This document shows, one piece after another, positions 7,050 to 15,430 of a stretch of 64,000 bases of DNA. A program made the translations under genes and the position numbers. The notes under the pieces are model-generated. The model searched no databases. It saw nothing but the letters and a program-made list of their open reading frames with translations, and was not told the origin of the DNA. How positions within the stretch are numbered: the first letter of the stretch is position 1; every line of letters begins with the position of its first letter. This stretch comes from Thauera terpenica 58Eu (GTDB lineage: Bacteria > Pseudomonadota > Gammaproteobacteria > Burkholderiales > Rhodocyclaceae), in assembly GCF_000443165.1 (NCBI RefSeq), contig NZ_ATJV01000043.1:1-64000 (forward strand). The letters run 5' to 3'.

Positions 7050-9068
7050 TCATCTAAGCCCTTCGACAGGCTCGGAGCGAACGGTTTCTCCAGCTTGATT
7101 GCCAGTTTGATGGCGCTGACTGAGCAGCGCCTGAGGCGCTGGCCGGGGCTGCCAGTCGATCAAGTGCTGACCGAAGGCATGACTGGCGCCCTGGTAATAG
7201 GCGATGTCGCGGCGCAGGAGCGGGTCCTCGCTATCCACTTTCGTCTCATGACTCAGACCGAGCGCGTCATCGTGACGGCGCATGCCGCGGCGCGGGCTGA
7301 GGATGGCGAGGTCCTTGCCGTCGAACAGGCCGAGATGCTGGTAGTTGCCGAGCAGCGCGCGCCCCGGACGAGTCTCATCGCTCAGCACATTGCGTCCATA
7401 GAAGGTGGAGACGTAGTCCATGTTGAGCAGAGCCAGCAAGGTGGGAGCGAGATCGATCTGGCTGCTCAGCGTGGACACCTCATGCGGCACAACCAGGCCG
7501 GGCGCGAGGATGAAGAGCGGAATGTGATAGTTCGCCACCGGCAGGTCTTCCTTGCCGGCGCTGCCGGCGGTGTGATCCGCCACGAAGACGAACACCGTGT
7601 TGTTGAACCAGGGTTTGTCACGGGCGCGATCGAGGAACTGGCCGATGGCGTAGTCGGTGTACTTCACCGCGCCTTCCCGCCCACGACCGGAGGGGATGTC
7701 GATGCGGCCATCAGGGTAGGTGTAAGGCCTGTGGTTGGAGGTGGTCATCAGCTGCAGGAAGAAGGGCTTGCCGGCGGCGTGATCCTGATCTGCGATCTTC
7801 AGCGCCTGGGCATAGAGGTCCTCGTCTGCCATGCCCCACGCGTTCTGAAAATGCATCTGGTCTTCAGCCACGCTGCTCTGATCGACGATGCGGTAGCCAT
7901 TGCCGCCAAAGAAAGCGTTCATGTTGTCGAAGTAGCCGCGCCCACCATAGGCGAACACGCTGTCGTACCCCTTGGCCTCGAGTTGCTGGCCGAGGCTGGC
8001 GAAGCCCGATTCGCGCCCGATGCGCTTGACGATGGAGCGCCCCGGCGTCGGCGGTATCGACAGGGTGATGGCTTCCAGGCCGCGATCGGTGCGCGTGCCG
8101 GTGGCGTAAAAATTGCTGAAGAACAGGCCCTGATCCCGTAGTGCGTCCAGGTTCGGGGTGAGGCCGCGGCGGTCACCGAAGCTGCCCAGATATTTGGCGC
8201 TCAGGCTTTCGATCGTGACCAGCACCAGATTGCGACGCTGCTCGAGTCCGGGGTTGTCGATTGCACGGCGAATGTCCAGTGGATCACTTCCGACAAAGCG
8301 GGCGATGGGCTCGCTCAGCTCTGCACGCAGCAGCGCAGCGGCACGCGGGTCGGGCAAGGTGGCGTAGAACTGCTGGTAATCGAGTTCGTTGTTGCGGAAA
8401 GCGGCGAAAAACTGGAATGGGCCGTTGCTCGCCAGTTCGCGCTGGAAGACGTTACCGCCCATGGCGAGCGGAAAGTTCTGGCCGATGACGGCGCTGACGG
8501 CGAAGGCGGCCACCGCCAGCGCGCCCACGTACAACAGGGCAGCGGACTTTTGCAGCAAAGGCGCTGCAAGCGCGCGCTTGAGGGTCGACCTCAGCCCCAC
8601 CGTGGCGGCCATTGCCAGCAGCACCAGAAAGGCCAGCACGGGATAGATGGGGTAGGACTCGAGGATGTTGTTGATGACTTCGTCCGAGTAGACCAGGTAG
8701 TCCACCGCGATGAAGTTGAAGCGCACCCCGAACTCGTCCCAGAACAGCCATTCCGCCACCGCAACGAACAACATCGCAAACAAGGCAAGGCCGGTCAGCA
8801 CATGGAGGAATAAAGTGTGGCCCTTGCTACGCCACAGCCGTTTCGGGCACAGCAGCACGTAGAGCGCCGGCGGCAGCGCGGCATAGAGCAGAAAGCTCAG
8901 GTCATACACCAGGCCTATGCCGTACAGGCGCAACACGTCGAACAGTCCAGCATCGGCGTCGGCGAGATGGGCGAGCAGGAGGACGGTGCGGGTGAGGAAG
9001 AACACGAGCAGCCAGCTGAGCAGGAGCACACTCAGATATCGTGTTTGGGCGTAGCGAAGCTGTGGCAT
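7050..9068 (-). CDS. LTA synthase family phosphotransferase (alkaline phosphatase superfamily)
   Basis: The 672-residue inner-membrane protein has about five N-terminal membrane segments (residues 12-195) and an extracytoplasmic sulfatase-fold domain (about 278-590). Candidate metal and nucleophile residues match the LtaS/OpgB family: E287 in VTIESLS, T327 in TRTDRG, and D498/H499 in VADHT. Relatives move phosphoglycerol or phosphoethanolamine head groups from lipids onto polymers or glycans; a Gram-negative member would most likely modify periplasmic glucans or envelope glycolipid. The exact substrate is unknown. The last dozen residues (GETVRSEPVEGLR) are encoded by a repeat-like sequence, so the native C-terminus was probably extended. 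The gene diverges from a two-component pair that could regulate it. Confidence 0.8.
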   Translation of the reverse strand: MPQLRYAQTRYLSVLLLSWLLVFFLTRTVLLLAHLADADAGLFDVLRLYGIGLVYDLSFLLYAALPPALYVLLCPKRLWRSKGHTLFLHVLTGLALFAMLFVAVAEWLFWDEFGVRFNFIAVDYLVYSDEVINNILESYPIYPVLAFLVLLAMAATVGLRSTLKRALAAPLLQKSAALLYVGALAVAAFAVSAVIGQNFPLAMGGNVFQRELASNGPFQFFAAFRNNELDYQQFYATLPDPRAAALLRAELSEPIARFVGSDPLDIRRAIDNPGLEQRRNLVLVTIESLSAKYLGSFGDRRGLTPNLDALRDQGLFFSNFYATGTRTDRGLEAITLSIPPTPGRSIVKRIGRESGFASLGQQLEAKGYDSVFAYGGRGYFDNMNAFFGGNGYRIVDQSSVAEDQMHFQNAWGMADEDLYAQALKIADQDHAAGKPFFLQLMTTSNHRPYTYPDGRIDIPSGRGREGAVKYTDYAIGQFLDRARDKPWFNNTVFVFVADHTAGSAGKEDLPVANYHIPLFILAPGLVVPHEVSTLSSQIDLAPTLLALLNMDYVSTFYGRNVLSDETRPGRALLGNYQHLGLFDGKDLAILSPRRGMRRHDDALGLSHETKVDSEDPLLRRDIAYYQGASHAFGQHLIDWQPRPAPQALLSQRHQTGNQAGETVRSEPVEGLR
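7058..7092. repeat. REP-like sequence forming the end of the LTA-synthase-like gene
   Basis: The stretch beginning CCCTTCGACAGGCTCGGAGC resembles dispersed repeats common in betaproteobacterial and other high-GC genomes. Read leftward it encodes the residues RSEPVEGL at the end of the preceding gene. Only one copy is visible in this window, so the repeat assignment rests on recognition of the family. Confidence 0.5.
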
Positions 9069-9176
9069 CGTGAAAGTCTGTGGCAGATGAACGAGCCGCA
9101 GTCTGTCGCCCTCGACGTGAGCGCTGCGTCAAGGCGATGTGAAGAAAACGTCAATCCATGTAGAGGGAAGTGGTCG

Positions 9177-9860
9177 ATGCGTATCCTGGTGGTCGAAGAC
9201 AATCGCGACATTCTGGCCAATGTCATGGACTATCTTCAGCTCAAGGGCTGGAGCGTGGACTGCGCCCAGGACGGCCTCAGCGGCCTGCACCTGGCCACCA
9301 GCCAGCACTATGACCTGATCGTGCTCGACATCATGTTGCCGGGGATGGACGGCTACCAGCTATGTCGACGCTTGCGCGAGGAGGCGCGCAGCGAAGTGCC
9401 GATCCTGATGCTGACCGCCCGCGACGCGCTCGAAGATCGCCTGCAAGGCCTGCGCTCCGGCGCCGACGACTATCTGCTCAAGCCCTTCGCCCTGTCCGAG
9501 CTGCATGCCCGCATCGAGGCCATCCTGCGCCGCAGCCGGGGCAGCCGCACGCGCCGCCTGCAAGTGGCTGACCTGGTCTATGACCTCGATACGCTGCTCG
9601 TCACCCGTGCCGGCAAGCCTCTCAAGCTCAACCCGCTGGGCATGAAGCTGCTGGCGCTGCTGATGCAGAAGAGCCCCGCCGTGGTGCGCCGCGAGGTACT
9701 CGAGGAGGCGCTGTGGGGAGACGACTGTCCCGACAGCGACAGTCTGCGCAGTCACATCCACCTGCTGCGTCAGGTGATCGACAAGCCTTTTGCACGGCCA
9801 TTGCTGCACACCCAGCACGGCGTCGGCTTTCGTCTGGCCGAGAGCGACGATGCGCTCTAG
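9177..9860 (+). CDS. OmpR/PhoB-family response regulator
   Basis: The 227-residue protein has a receiver domain (residues 1-118) with phospho-acceptor D51 in LIVLDIMLPGMDG and K102 in LLKPF, then a winged-helix DNA-binding domain (about 128-222). The ATG at 9177 is chosen because it gives the canonical start MRILVVEDN; longer upstream readings add non-homologous residues. The sensor kinase starts inside its 3' end, so the pair is co-translated. Divergence from the LTA-synthase-like gene, with about 108 bases between them, suggests that envelope modification may be one target. That link is inferred. Confidence 0.9.
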   Translation: MRILVVEDNRDILANVMDYLQLKGWSVDCAQDGLSGLHLATSQHYDLIVLDIMLPGMDGYQLCRRLREEARSEVPILMLTARDALEDRLQGLRSGADDYLLKPFALSELHARIEAILRRSRGSRTRRLQVADLVYDLDTLLVTRAGKPLKLNPLGMKLLALLMQKSPAVVRREVLEEALWGDDCPDSDSLRSHIHLLRQVIDKPFARPLLHTQHGVGFRLAESDDAL

Positions 9861-11121
9861 GCAACCCTTGATGCGTCGCATCGTCGTCGCCTTCGTGCTG
9901 ATGACGGCGCTGGTCAGTGGCACCTTTTCGCTGGGCATCGTGGCCATCGTGCACGTACTCGAGGAGCACCTGGTGTCGCAGGAGATGCAGCGCGAGCTTG
10001 AGTCCGTGCTGCAGGATGATCTGCGCAACCAACGCCCGCCACGCCTGGGCCCTGCGACTCGGTTCTACGCCTCCAGTCACAGCGCTTATGAGGTCCCGCC
10101 GCAGTACTCCGCACTCGACGACGGCTTCACCGAACTGGTCGACGGGGAGCGTGCACTCTACGTCTACATCCAGACCCTCAACGGCGAGCGCTTCGTGCTG
10201 GTGCAGGAACAACACGAGTTCGAGGCGCGCGAGAAGGCCTTGTTCAACGTGGTGCTCGCCGGCTTCCTGCTCTCGGTGGCGGGCGCCTGGGGACTGGGCT
10301 GGCTCATGGCCAGGCGCGTCATGACGCCAGTCAGCCGGCTGGCCCGGCAAGTCAGCCATCGCGACCAGCTGCTCCCCCTGGCGCCGGCGCTGGCAGCCGA
10401 GTATGCCGACGACGAGGTCGGGCAGCTGGCCGCGGCCTTCGACAGCACCCTCGGGCAGCTGCGCGACTCACTCGAGCGCGAGCGGCTGTTCACCAGTGAT
10501 GTCAGCCATGAACTGCGCACGCCGCTGACGGTGATCGCCACCTCATGCGAACTGCTGCAGCACGCACAGCTTGAGCCACGCCAGCGCGAACAACTCGGGC
10601 GCATCGAGCGCGCGAGCGAGGAAATGGGTGAGCTGGTGCAGACTTTCCTGCAACTGGCGCGCAGCAAGACGAACAAGACCGCCTTCGCGGCCAACTGCAC
10701 GCTGCAAGAAGTGCTTGATGAGCAAGCCGCCCACTGGGGGCCGCAGATACGTGCCAAGGGGCTGGCGTTCGAGCTCGGCAGCGAGGGGCAGGATACGGGC
10801 GTCTACAACCCGACCTTGCTGCGCGCCGTACTCTCCAATCTGTTGCGCAACGCCCTGCACTACACCGACGAGGGGCGTGTCCGGCTTGTCGCCGAGCGTG
10901 GCGGCTTCCGGGTGGAAGACAGCGGCTGGGGCATCGCGCAGCAACAGCATGAGCAGGTGTTCCAGCCCTTCGTGCGCGGCGAACATGCGCGCGGCGAAGG
11001 CCTCGGACTTGGCCTGTCGCTGGTCAGACGCATCTGCACCCACCAAGGATGGACGATCCGCATTCGGGATCTCGAGCCCAGCGGCACTTGCTTTCATGTG
11101 GTGCTCGACAGCACCGCTTGA
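9850..11121 (+). CDS. Sensor histidine kinase with HAMP domain
   Basis: The 423-residue inner-membrane kinase has membrane segments at about 11-36 and 131-155 flanking a periplasmic sensor loop of about 95 residues. It then has HAMP (about 155-210), the HisKA dimerisation helix with phospho-acceptor H220 in SDVSHELRTPL, and an ATP-binding domain with N box NLLRNALHY and the G box GLGLGLSLV. It overlaps the response regulator by 11 bases and surely phosphorylates it. An alternative start at 9871 (MRRIVV) would lose seven residues. The signal sensed is unknown; the architecture is that of QseC/PmrB-type sensors. Confidence 0.9.
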   Translation: MRSRQPLMRRIVVAFVLMTALVSGTFSLGIVAIVHVLEEHLVSQEMQRELESVLQDDLRNQRPPRLGPATRFYASSHSAYEVPPQYSALDDGFTELVDGERALYVYIQTLNGERFVLVQEQHEFEAREKALFNVVLAGFLLSVAGAWGLGWLMARRVMTPVSRLARQVSHRDQLLPLAPALAAEYADDEVGQLAAAFDSTLGQLRDSLERERLFTSDVSHELRTPLTVIATSCELLQHAQLEPRQREQLGRIERASEEMGELVQTFLQLARSKTNKTAFAANCTLQEVLDEQAAHWGPQIRAKGLAFELGSEGQDTGVYNPTLLRAVLSNLLRNALHYTDEGRVRLVAERGGFRVEDSGWGIAQQQHEQVFQPFVRGEHARGEGLGLGLSLVRRICTHQGWTIRIRDLEPSGTCFHVVLDSTA

Positions 11122-11239
11122 GGTATTTTTTTGGGAATGGCTTGGCTGCGGCCAGCTTGATGCGCGCGCCGGCCTCATGCAATCGACAGCGGCAATCGAC
11201 AGCGGGCGTAATCAACAGCGCAACAACGGGCAGACGCCA

Positions 11240-11522
11240 GACGTGACGATGGGGACCGAAGTCCCCACCGGCTTTCTTGGGTTACAAGGCTTCAGCGGCC
11301 CCGGCAGTCAGCTTATGCAGCTACTGCGAAACGCTCATCGTTGGCGTTTATGGTTTTGCGCGGATTACGTCCGTCGCCTCTCGAGTTGCCTGCGCACCTT
11401 TGCCCGCCCTGTCGAAACCAGTACACCCCCACCCAAGCACACTCCCGAATGCACTTGGGTGGAGGTGAGGGGAATCGAACCCCTGTCCAGAACGCCTCCG
11501 GGTTGCCGGGATTACAACCATG
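11240..11522 (-). ncRNA. ssrA: Circularly permuted two-piece tmRNA (beta-tmRNA)
   Basis: Read leftward, the acceptor part comes first: a T arm (AGGGG TTCGATT CCCCT) and the 3' acceptor strand CACCTCC at 11461-11467. A hairpin-closed linker follows (11431-11460, ACCCAAG pairing with CTTGGGT), then the 5' acceptor strand GGGGGTG (11424-11430) and the conserved ACTGGTTTCGACAGGG. The two strands pair over seven bases. The tag frame at 11313-11345 reads ANDERFAVAA then TAA. This order is the reverse of ordinary one-piece tmRNA and matches the permuted form known in some betaproteobacteria, which is cut into coding and acceptor RNAs. tmRNA rescues stalled ribosomes and tags the products for proteolysis. 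A stable hairpin at 11250-11267 lies near the 3' end; both outer ends are approximate. Confidence 0.9.
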
Positions 11523-11528
11523 GCTTGC

Positions 11529-11557
11529 ATCTTACGCAGGCCGGCCGCGACATTCAA
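11529..11557 (-). promoter_or_regulatory. Sigma-70 promoter of ssrA
   Basis: TTGAAT (11552-11557) and TAAGAT (11529-11534), read on the minus strand, are separated by exactly 17 bases. They are placed to start transcription just ahead of the acceptor portion of the tmRNA. Confidence 0.65.
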
Positions 11558-11769
11558 TGGTTGCACTGGTCATTTCCCGTCCAAGTTGTAAGCGCGTCTG
11601 TCAAGCCTCGCACCAGCGTCGCACGCACACCAGCTGAAGCTCCCCACTACCCGGGGTCGCCCGCGGAGCTGACCGAGCTCGATACCGGCGCTTAAGCACG
11701 GCACAGGGCTGGGCCGCAGACTCGACTCGGGTGATAATGCCGGACTGCCGAACTAACGGACTCGATGCA

Positions 11770-13014
11770 ATGAAGCGTGTTGACGACTTTCGCCTGAAGC
11801 TGGGATCCCAGGAATTGGTGCCGATCATGGTGGGCGGGATGGGCGTCGACATCTCGACGGCCGACCTCGCCCTCGAGGCGGCGCGCCTGGGCGGCGTCGG
11901 GCACATCTCGGACGCCATGCTGCCGACGGTTTCCGATCGCCGCTACAACACCAAGTACGTCAAGAACAAGCTCCAGCAGTACAAGTTCAACGTCGCCAAT
12001 ACCGACAAATCGGTCGTGCAGTTCGATCTTGGTCTGATTGCCGAGGCCACCGCGACCCATGTCAGCCGCACGATGGAGCGCAAGCAGGGCAGCGGCCAGA
12101 TCTTCATCAATTGCATGGAGAAGCTGACCATGAACTCGCCCAAGGAAACCCTCAGGGCGCGGCTCAGAGCGGCGATGGACAACGGCATCGATGGCATCAC
12201 CCTGGCGGCCGGCCTGCACCTGGGCTCGTTCGCACTGATCGAGGACCACCCGCGCTTTCACGACGTCCGGCTTGGCATCATCGTCAGCTCGCTGCGGGCG
12301 CTGCAGTTGTTCCTGAAGAAGAGCGCCCGCACCGGCCGCCAACCCGACTTCGTCGTGGTCGAGGGTCCACTCGCGGGCGGCCACCTCGGCTTCGGGCTCG
12401 ATTGGGCACAGTACGATCTCGCCACCATCGTCGTCGAAGTGCGTGACTGGCTCAAGGCACAGCAACTCGACATCCCCCTGATCCCGGCCGGCGGCATCTT
12501 CACCGGCACCGACGCGGTCAATTTCCTCGAGATGGGCGCGGCGGCGGTGCAGGTTGCCACCCGTTTCACGGTGGCGAAGGAATGCGGCCTGCCAGAAACG
12601 GTGCAACAGCACTACTTCAAGGCCAGCGAGGAAGAGATCGAGGTCAATCAGATCTCCCCCACCGGCTACCCGATGCGAATGCTCAAGAGCAGCCCCGCCA
12701 TCGGCAGCGGCATCCGCCCCAACTGTGAAGCCTACGGCTATCTGCTCGACTCGAGCGGCAACTGCCAGTACATCGAGGCCTACAACCGCGAGGTCGCGGC
12801 TCATCCGGAAGCGAAGAAGATCAAGGTCTTCGAAAAGACCTGTCTGTGCACCCACATGCGCAACTTCGACTGCTGGACCTGTGGCCACTACACCTACCGT
12901 CTCAAGGACACCTCGGTGCGCGAGGACAACGGTGATTACCGCATCCTCACCGCCGAGCATATCTTCCGCGACTACCAGTTCAGCACGGACAACAAGATCG
13001 CGCTGCCCGCCTGA
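11770..13014 (+). CDS. Nitronate monooxygenase-like flavoprotein with C-terminal cysteine cluster
   Basis: The 414-residue protein has the TIM-barrel fold of the nitronate monooxygenase/2-nitropropane dioxygenase family. Signs are the N-terminal PIMVGGMGVDIS, the FMN-region EGPLAGGHLGFG and IPAGGIFTG with ATRF further on. Family members oxidise alkyl nitronates using FMN and oxygen, and the family also includes enoyl-ACP reductase FabK-like enzymes. The C-terminal extension carries C358-x-C360-x7-C368-x2-C371, a metal-binding or iron-sulfur-like pattern not needed by typical members. The ATG at 11770 is the start that opens directly into the conserved fold. It stands alone, downstream of but opposite in strand to the tmRNA gene. 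Substrate unknown. Confidence 0.8.
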   Translation: MKRVDDFRLKLGSQELVPIMVGGMGVDISTADLALEAARLGGVGHISDAMLPTVSDRRYNTKYVKNKLQQYKFNVANTDKSVVQFDLGLIAEATATHVSRTMERKQGSGQIFINCMEKLTMNSPKETLRARLRAAMDNGIDGITLAAGLHLGSFALIEDHPRFHDVRLGIIVSSLRALQLFLKKSARTGRQPDFVVVEGPLAGGHLGFGLDWAQYDLATIVVEVRDWLKAQQLDIPLIPAGGIFTGTDAVNFLEMGAAAVQVATRFTVAKECGLPETVQQHYFKASEEEIEVNQISPTGYPMRMLKSSPAIGSGIRPNCEAYGYLLDSSGNCQYIEAYNREVAAHPEAKKIKVFEKTCLCTHMRNFDCWTCGHYTYRLKDTSVREDNGDYRILTAEHIFRDYQFSTDNKIALPA

Positions 13015-13138
13015 AGCGGATAGCCGGGGTGTTTACCCGGGATGACACCGTGCTCGCGCTTCAAGGCGGGCAAAGTTCCTCGCCTGCACGGCGTTTAGCA
13101 GCGATAGTCCCGATGTCCATGCTCCCTGATAGCCGCCC

Positions 13139-14194
13139 ATGAAAATCGTCATCGTCGACGACACCCCGCTCAACCTGTTGCTGATGGTCAAGCTCGTCGA
13201 TCGCCTGCCCGGCGTCGAATCGCACGGATTCGAGTCGCCGCAGGAGGCCTTGACATGGTGCGCGCACACCGAGCCCGACCTCATCATCGTCGACTACATG
13301 ATGCCGGACATCGACGGCCTCGAGTTCATTCGCCGCGTACGCGCCAGCCACAAGCACGAAGACGTGCCCATCCTCATGGTGACCGCGAACAACGAGCGTG
13401 GGGTGCGCTATGAGGCGCTCGAGTGTGGCGCCAACGACTTTCTGACCAAGCCGATCGACGCTCACGAGTTCGAACCGCGTGTGCGCAACATGCTCAAGCT
13501 GCGCGAAGCCCACCTCGCCACGCGCCAGCGCGCCGAGACCCTCAGCGTGGCGGTGCGCAAGGCCACCGCCGCGATTCTCGACCGCGAACGCGAAACCATC
13601 ACCCGCCTCGCGCGCGCCGCCGAATTCCGCGACCCCGAGACCGGCGCTCACATTCAGCGCATGTCGCACTACTCGGCAGTGATTGCACGCCGCATGGGCC
13701 TGGGGAGCGAGCTTGCCGACGCCCTGCTGCTGGCGGCACCCATGCATGACGTCGGCAAGCTCGGCATCCCTGACACCATCCTGCTCAAGCCCGGACGTCT
13801 GACAGTCAACGAGTTCGAGGTGATGAAACGCCACCCCCTCATCGGCCATGACATCCTCAAGGACTCTTCATCCGAAGTGCTGCGACTGGGCGCTCGCATC
13901 GCCTTGTCTCACCACGAGAAGTTCGATGGCACAGGCTACCCCAACGGCATCGCTGGCGAGGCAATTCCCCTCGAGGGCCGCATCGTCGCTGTGGCCGACG
14001 TATTTGACGCGCTGACCTCCTCCCGCCCCTACAAGCCCGCCTGGCCTTTCGCGCGCGCCATCGCGCTCCTGCGCGAAGGCCGGGGCAGCCACTTCGACGC
14101 ACGCTGCATCGACGCCTTCCTGTCGAGCTGGGACGAGGTACTCGACATCCACACCCGCTTCGTCGACGAACCCGAACACACGACCGTTCAATAG
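13139..14194 (+). CDS. HD-GYP response regulator (probable cyclic-di-GMP phosphodiesterase)
   Basis: The 351-residue protein has an N-terminal receiver (residues 1-125, phospho-acceptor D52 in IIVDYMMPD, lysine in LTKPI) and a C-terminal HD-GYP domain. The catalytic pair H203/D204 lies in MHDVGKLGIPD, and HHEKFDGTGYP (ending about 268) is the GYP signature. This is the layout of RpfG-type regulators, which linearise cyclic di-GMP to control motility, biofilm and virulence traits. No partner kinase is adjacent, so it is an orphan in this window. A hydrophilic coiled region (about 118-155) links the domains. Confidence 0.9.
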   Translation: MKIVIVDDTPLNLLLMVKLVDRLPGVESHGFESPQEALTWCAHTEPDLIIVDYMMPDIDGLEFIRRVRASHKHEDVPILMVTANNERGVRYEALECGANDFLTKPIDAHEFEPRVRNMLKLREAHLATRQRAETLSVAVRKATAAILDRERETITRLARAAEFRDPETGAHIQRMSHYSAVIARRMGLGSELADALLLAAPMHDVGKLGIPDTILLKPGRLTVNEFEVMKRHPLIGHDILKDSSSEVLRLGARIALSHHEKFDGTGYPNGIAGEAIPLEGRIVAVADVFDALTSSRPYKPAWPFARAIALLREGRGSHFDARCIDAFLSSWDEVLDIHTRFVDEPEHTTVQ

Positions 14195-14394
14195 CTTTCC
14201 GGACCGGGTTTCTGGACCGCCCCACAGCCGTCGGAACACCCCACTGCGTATGCGACCCAGGCTTGGTGGCGGCACCTCTGAAGTTCAACGCAACATCATC
14301 ACCACGCGCAAGCCGGGCTTGCCGAGAAACTTCCAGTCGATGATGATGCTGCGACGAGGTTCAGACTCCGCAAATCATCCTTGGACAAGCCCGC

Positions 14395-15411
14395 ATGAAA
14401 ATCTACACCACCGCCCCCCTGGAAGATCCGCGCAAGGCTCGCACCATCTACAAGGAACTGGAGGACATCGGCTATGACGGAGGCTTCTCCTTCGAAGCCA
14501 AGCACGACCCCTTCCTGACCCTCGCCGTCGCGGCCGAGCACACGAGCACCCTGCGCCTGGGCACGGCCATCGCCATCGCCTTCGCCCGCAACCCCATGAA
14601 CCTGGCCAACCTGGGCTACGACATGCAGTCGATCTCCGGTGGCCGCTTCTTCCTCGGCCTGGGCTCGCAGGTCAAACCCCACATCGAGAAGCGATTCAGT
14701 TCCGTCTGGTCCCATCCGGCCGAACGCATGCGGGAAATCGTGCTGGCCATCAAGGCCATCTGGAACTGCTGGGAGGGCAAGGCGCCGCTCAACTTCGAAG
14801 GCAAGTTCTACCGTCACACCATCATGATCCCGGCTTTCAACCCGGGGCCGAACCCCTTTGGTCCGCCACCGATACTCACCGGCGGCTTCGGCCCGCTGAT
14901 GACGGCGGTCGCTGGCGAGGCCGCCGACGGCTTCATCGGCCACCCCTTCAACACGCGGCGCTCATTGCTGGAAAACACGCTGCCGGCGCTGGAAAAAGGC
15001 TTGAGCAAATCGGGCCGCCAGCGCAGCGATATCGAGATCATCTGCGCCACCCTGGTCGTCACCGCCGATACCGAGGAAGCCTTTGAGGCCTCCAAATTGG
15101 CAGCGCGCAAGCAGCTGGCTTTCTACGGCTCCACGCCTGCCTACCTGCCCACACTGGCCTGCCATGGCTGGGACGACGTCCATGCCGAACTCAATCGGCT
15201 GTCCAAGGCGGGCCGTTGGGACGACATGACCGGCCTCATCAGCGACGAGATCCTCAATGAAGTTGCGGTGCTGGGGGAGCGTCACGAAATCGCCGGCAAG
15301 CTGCGCGCTCGTCTGGCCGGCATCGCCGACGGCGTCAGCATCACCCACAACCGCTGTCCCGACCCTGGCCATTGGGCTGACATCGTGCAGGCATTCAAGC
15401 GGGAAGGATGA
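14395..15411 (+). CDS. Luciferase-like (LLM-class) flavin/F420-dependent oxidoreductase
   Basis: The 338-residue protein has the bacterial luciferase-like TIM barrel. Conserved stretches include the N-terminal EDIGYDGGFSFEAKHDP, LRLGTAIAIAFARNP and SGGRFFLGLGSQVKPHIEKR. It most resembles the LLM subfamily described in F420-producing actinobacteria, although betaproteobacteria generally use FMN. It opens a same-strand run with a DUF1214 protein, a sulfotransferase and a short-chain dehydrogenase, with gaps of 19, 30 and 106 bases. A shared catabolic or modifying pathway for a hydrophobic alcohol or ketone is plausible, but the substrate is unknown. Confidence 0.8.
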   Translation: MKIYTTAPLEDPRKARTIYKELEDIGYDGGFSFEAKHDPFLTLAVAAEHTSTLRLGTAIAIAFARNPMNLANLGYDMQSISGGRFFLGLGSQVKPHIEKRFSSVWSHPAERMREIVLAIKAIWNCWEGKAPLNFEGKFYRHTIMIPAFNPGPNPFGPPPILTGGFGPLMTAVAGEAADGFIGHPFNTRRSLLENTLPALEKGLSKSGRQRSDIEIICATLVVTADTEEAFEASKLAARKQLAFYGSTPAYLPTLACHGWDDVHAELNRLSKAGRWDDMTGLISDEILNEVAVLGERHEIAGKLRARLAGIADGVSITHNRCPDPGHWADIVQAFKREG

Positions 15412-15430
15412 AGACCAGGAGGTAGCAAGG

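Noticed and set aside
11240-11522. Ordinary one-piece tmRNA
   Set aside because: The acceptor 3' strand precedes the 5' strand on the minus strand, and no tag frame lies upstream of the T arm, so only the permuted order fits.
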